64,000 bases of DNA from Acidimicrobiaceae bacterium. GTDB taxonomy: Bacteria; Actinomycetota; Acidimicrobiia; Acidimicrobiales; Aldehydirespiratoraceae. Both the position numbers and the translations under genes were made by a program. Shown here piece after piece: positions 63,581-64,000 of the stretch (within the stretch, counting starts at the first letter, position 1; the number at the start of each line of letters is the position of its first letter). Location of the stretch: positions 201,419 through 265,418 of the forward strand of contig VYFQ01000024.1 in NCBI GenBank assembly GCA_009842325.1, given 5' to 3'. A model generated the notes under the pieces. The model made no database searches. It had not been told where the DNA came from and was given only the letters and a program-made list of their open reading frames with translations.

Positions 63581-64000
63581 ATGATCGATCACGCGGTTGC
63601 TCACGATCCCGACGCGGAGGCCGCTGCCGTCGTCGGCGACGGCTACGACGTGCGGGTGCTGGAACCCAGCCCGCCTGCCGTGGCCGATCCACCGTTCTGG
63701 GCCGACGACCCCGCCCATCCCAGCAGCCGGGGCGCCGGTCCCGTGGTCGCACCTCACTCAGGCGCCGACCTCACCTGGGACGACCTCATCGCCGCCCGTC
63801 CGGGCCTGGCTGACTTCGCGTCCGACCGCTGGCTGGGGGCTCGGCCGCAACTCCCAGTTCTGCCCCCCAACTACGCATCGGCGCTGTTCGACTACCACCG
63901 GCTGGCCTATTCGGTGGTGGCCGAGGCCCGATACCAATGCAACGGCAAGTTCGGGCTGCGTTACGTGCGTGGAGGCTTCGGCACACCCTTCTTCGGCGAC
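63581..64000 (+). CDS. Conserved-looking protein of unknown function, cut off by the window edge
   Basis: The frame is open from an ATG at 63581, after AGAGGG, through 140 codons to the last base without a stop. I do not recognise the family. The visible part is soluble, with Trp/Tyr-rich segments (DLTWDDLIAARPGLADF, SALFDYHRLAYSVVAEARY). It is divergent from the DUF3179 gene, with a 53-base gap that can hold both promoters. Confidence 0.72.
   Translation, partial: MIDHAVAHDPDAEAAAVVGDGYDVRVLEPSPPAVADPPFWADDPAHPSSRGAGPVVAPHSGADLTWDDLIAARPGLADFASDRWLGARPQLPVLPPNYASALFDYHRLAYSVVAEARYQCNGKFGLRYVRGGFGTPFFGD

Overview
The window is GC-rich chromosomal DNA from an actinobacterium, most likely an uncultured member of the class Acidimicrobiia. 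The evidence is gene content: a canonical F-type ATP synthase operon, the actinobacterial argS-lysA-hom-thrC-rho-rpmE backbone, the co-conserved trio MSMEG_4193-type phosphomutase / DUF3090 / SCO1664, DUF3107, a PdtaS-type kinase, an F420-type FrhB-like protein, a mycothiol-dependent Rv2466c-family oxidoreductase, and S-layer-like modules with GC...FCP...TRGQMA signatures. The class assignment is inference. I see no rRNA, CRISPR array, IS element or prophage. There is one tRNA, and no gene-free stretch longer than 300 bases.

Layout. (1) 1-16.9 kb is the housekeeping block: the glpX 3' end, then on the minus strand the ATP synthase operon atpZ-I-B-E-F-H-A-G-D-C, preceded by rpmE (type B), rho, thrC and hom. 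A truncated protein-kinase-like gene lies on the plus strand, followed by lysA and argS (minus). The rho product has lost the Walker A lysine and the catalytic glutamate. (2) 16.9-18.9 kb, plus strand: tRNA-Arg(CCG) almost touches a FrhB-like Fe-S flavoprotein gene. Next comes an Rv2466c-family gene with an in-frame TGA exactly at the first cysteine of its CPWC motif, followed by a hairpin that fits the bacterial SECIS model. This is a strong selenoprotein candidate. (3) 18.9-26.2 kb: a lipoprotein HNH nuclease with an EVSVP repeat stalk, coupled to a FitAB/VapBC toxin-antitoxin pair; a SerA-like dehydrogenase; an amidohydrolase; a type 5 uracil-DNA glycosylase; and the phosphomutase/DUF3090/SCO1664 trio. 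(4) 26.2-31.7 kb: one giant secreted protein with an arylsulfotransferase-like propeller between adhesion modules and C-terminal SLH-like repeats. (5) 31.8-45.0 kb: a minus-strand transport/catabolic cluster. It holds a sugar-type ABC importer, three two-domain NTF2/SnoaL-like proteins, a stand-alone MetE-like zinc methyltransferase, a bicupin and a LacI regulator with a visible operator, next to etfAB. (6) 45-47.9 kb: lipid kinase, glycerophosphodiesterase and a beta-lactamase-fold protein. (7) 48-56.2 kb: a peptide-type ABC importer with a permease-ATPase fusion, a second LacI regulator and a divergent HSL-type esterase, linked by three copies of one 16-bp operator. (8) 56.3-64 kb: acyl-CoA ligase, PdtaS-like kinase, DUF3107, Mrp, a SixA-like phosphatase, a PhnZ/MIOX-like HD protein, a DUF3179 lipoprotein and a truncated gene at the edge.

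The genes work together as energy supply (ATP synthase), aspartate-family amino-acid synthesis (hom, thrC, lysA), thiol/selenol redox chemistry, and two regulated uptake systems that each carry their own LacI-type repressor.
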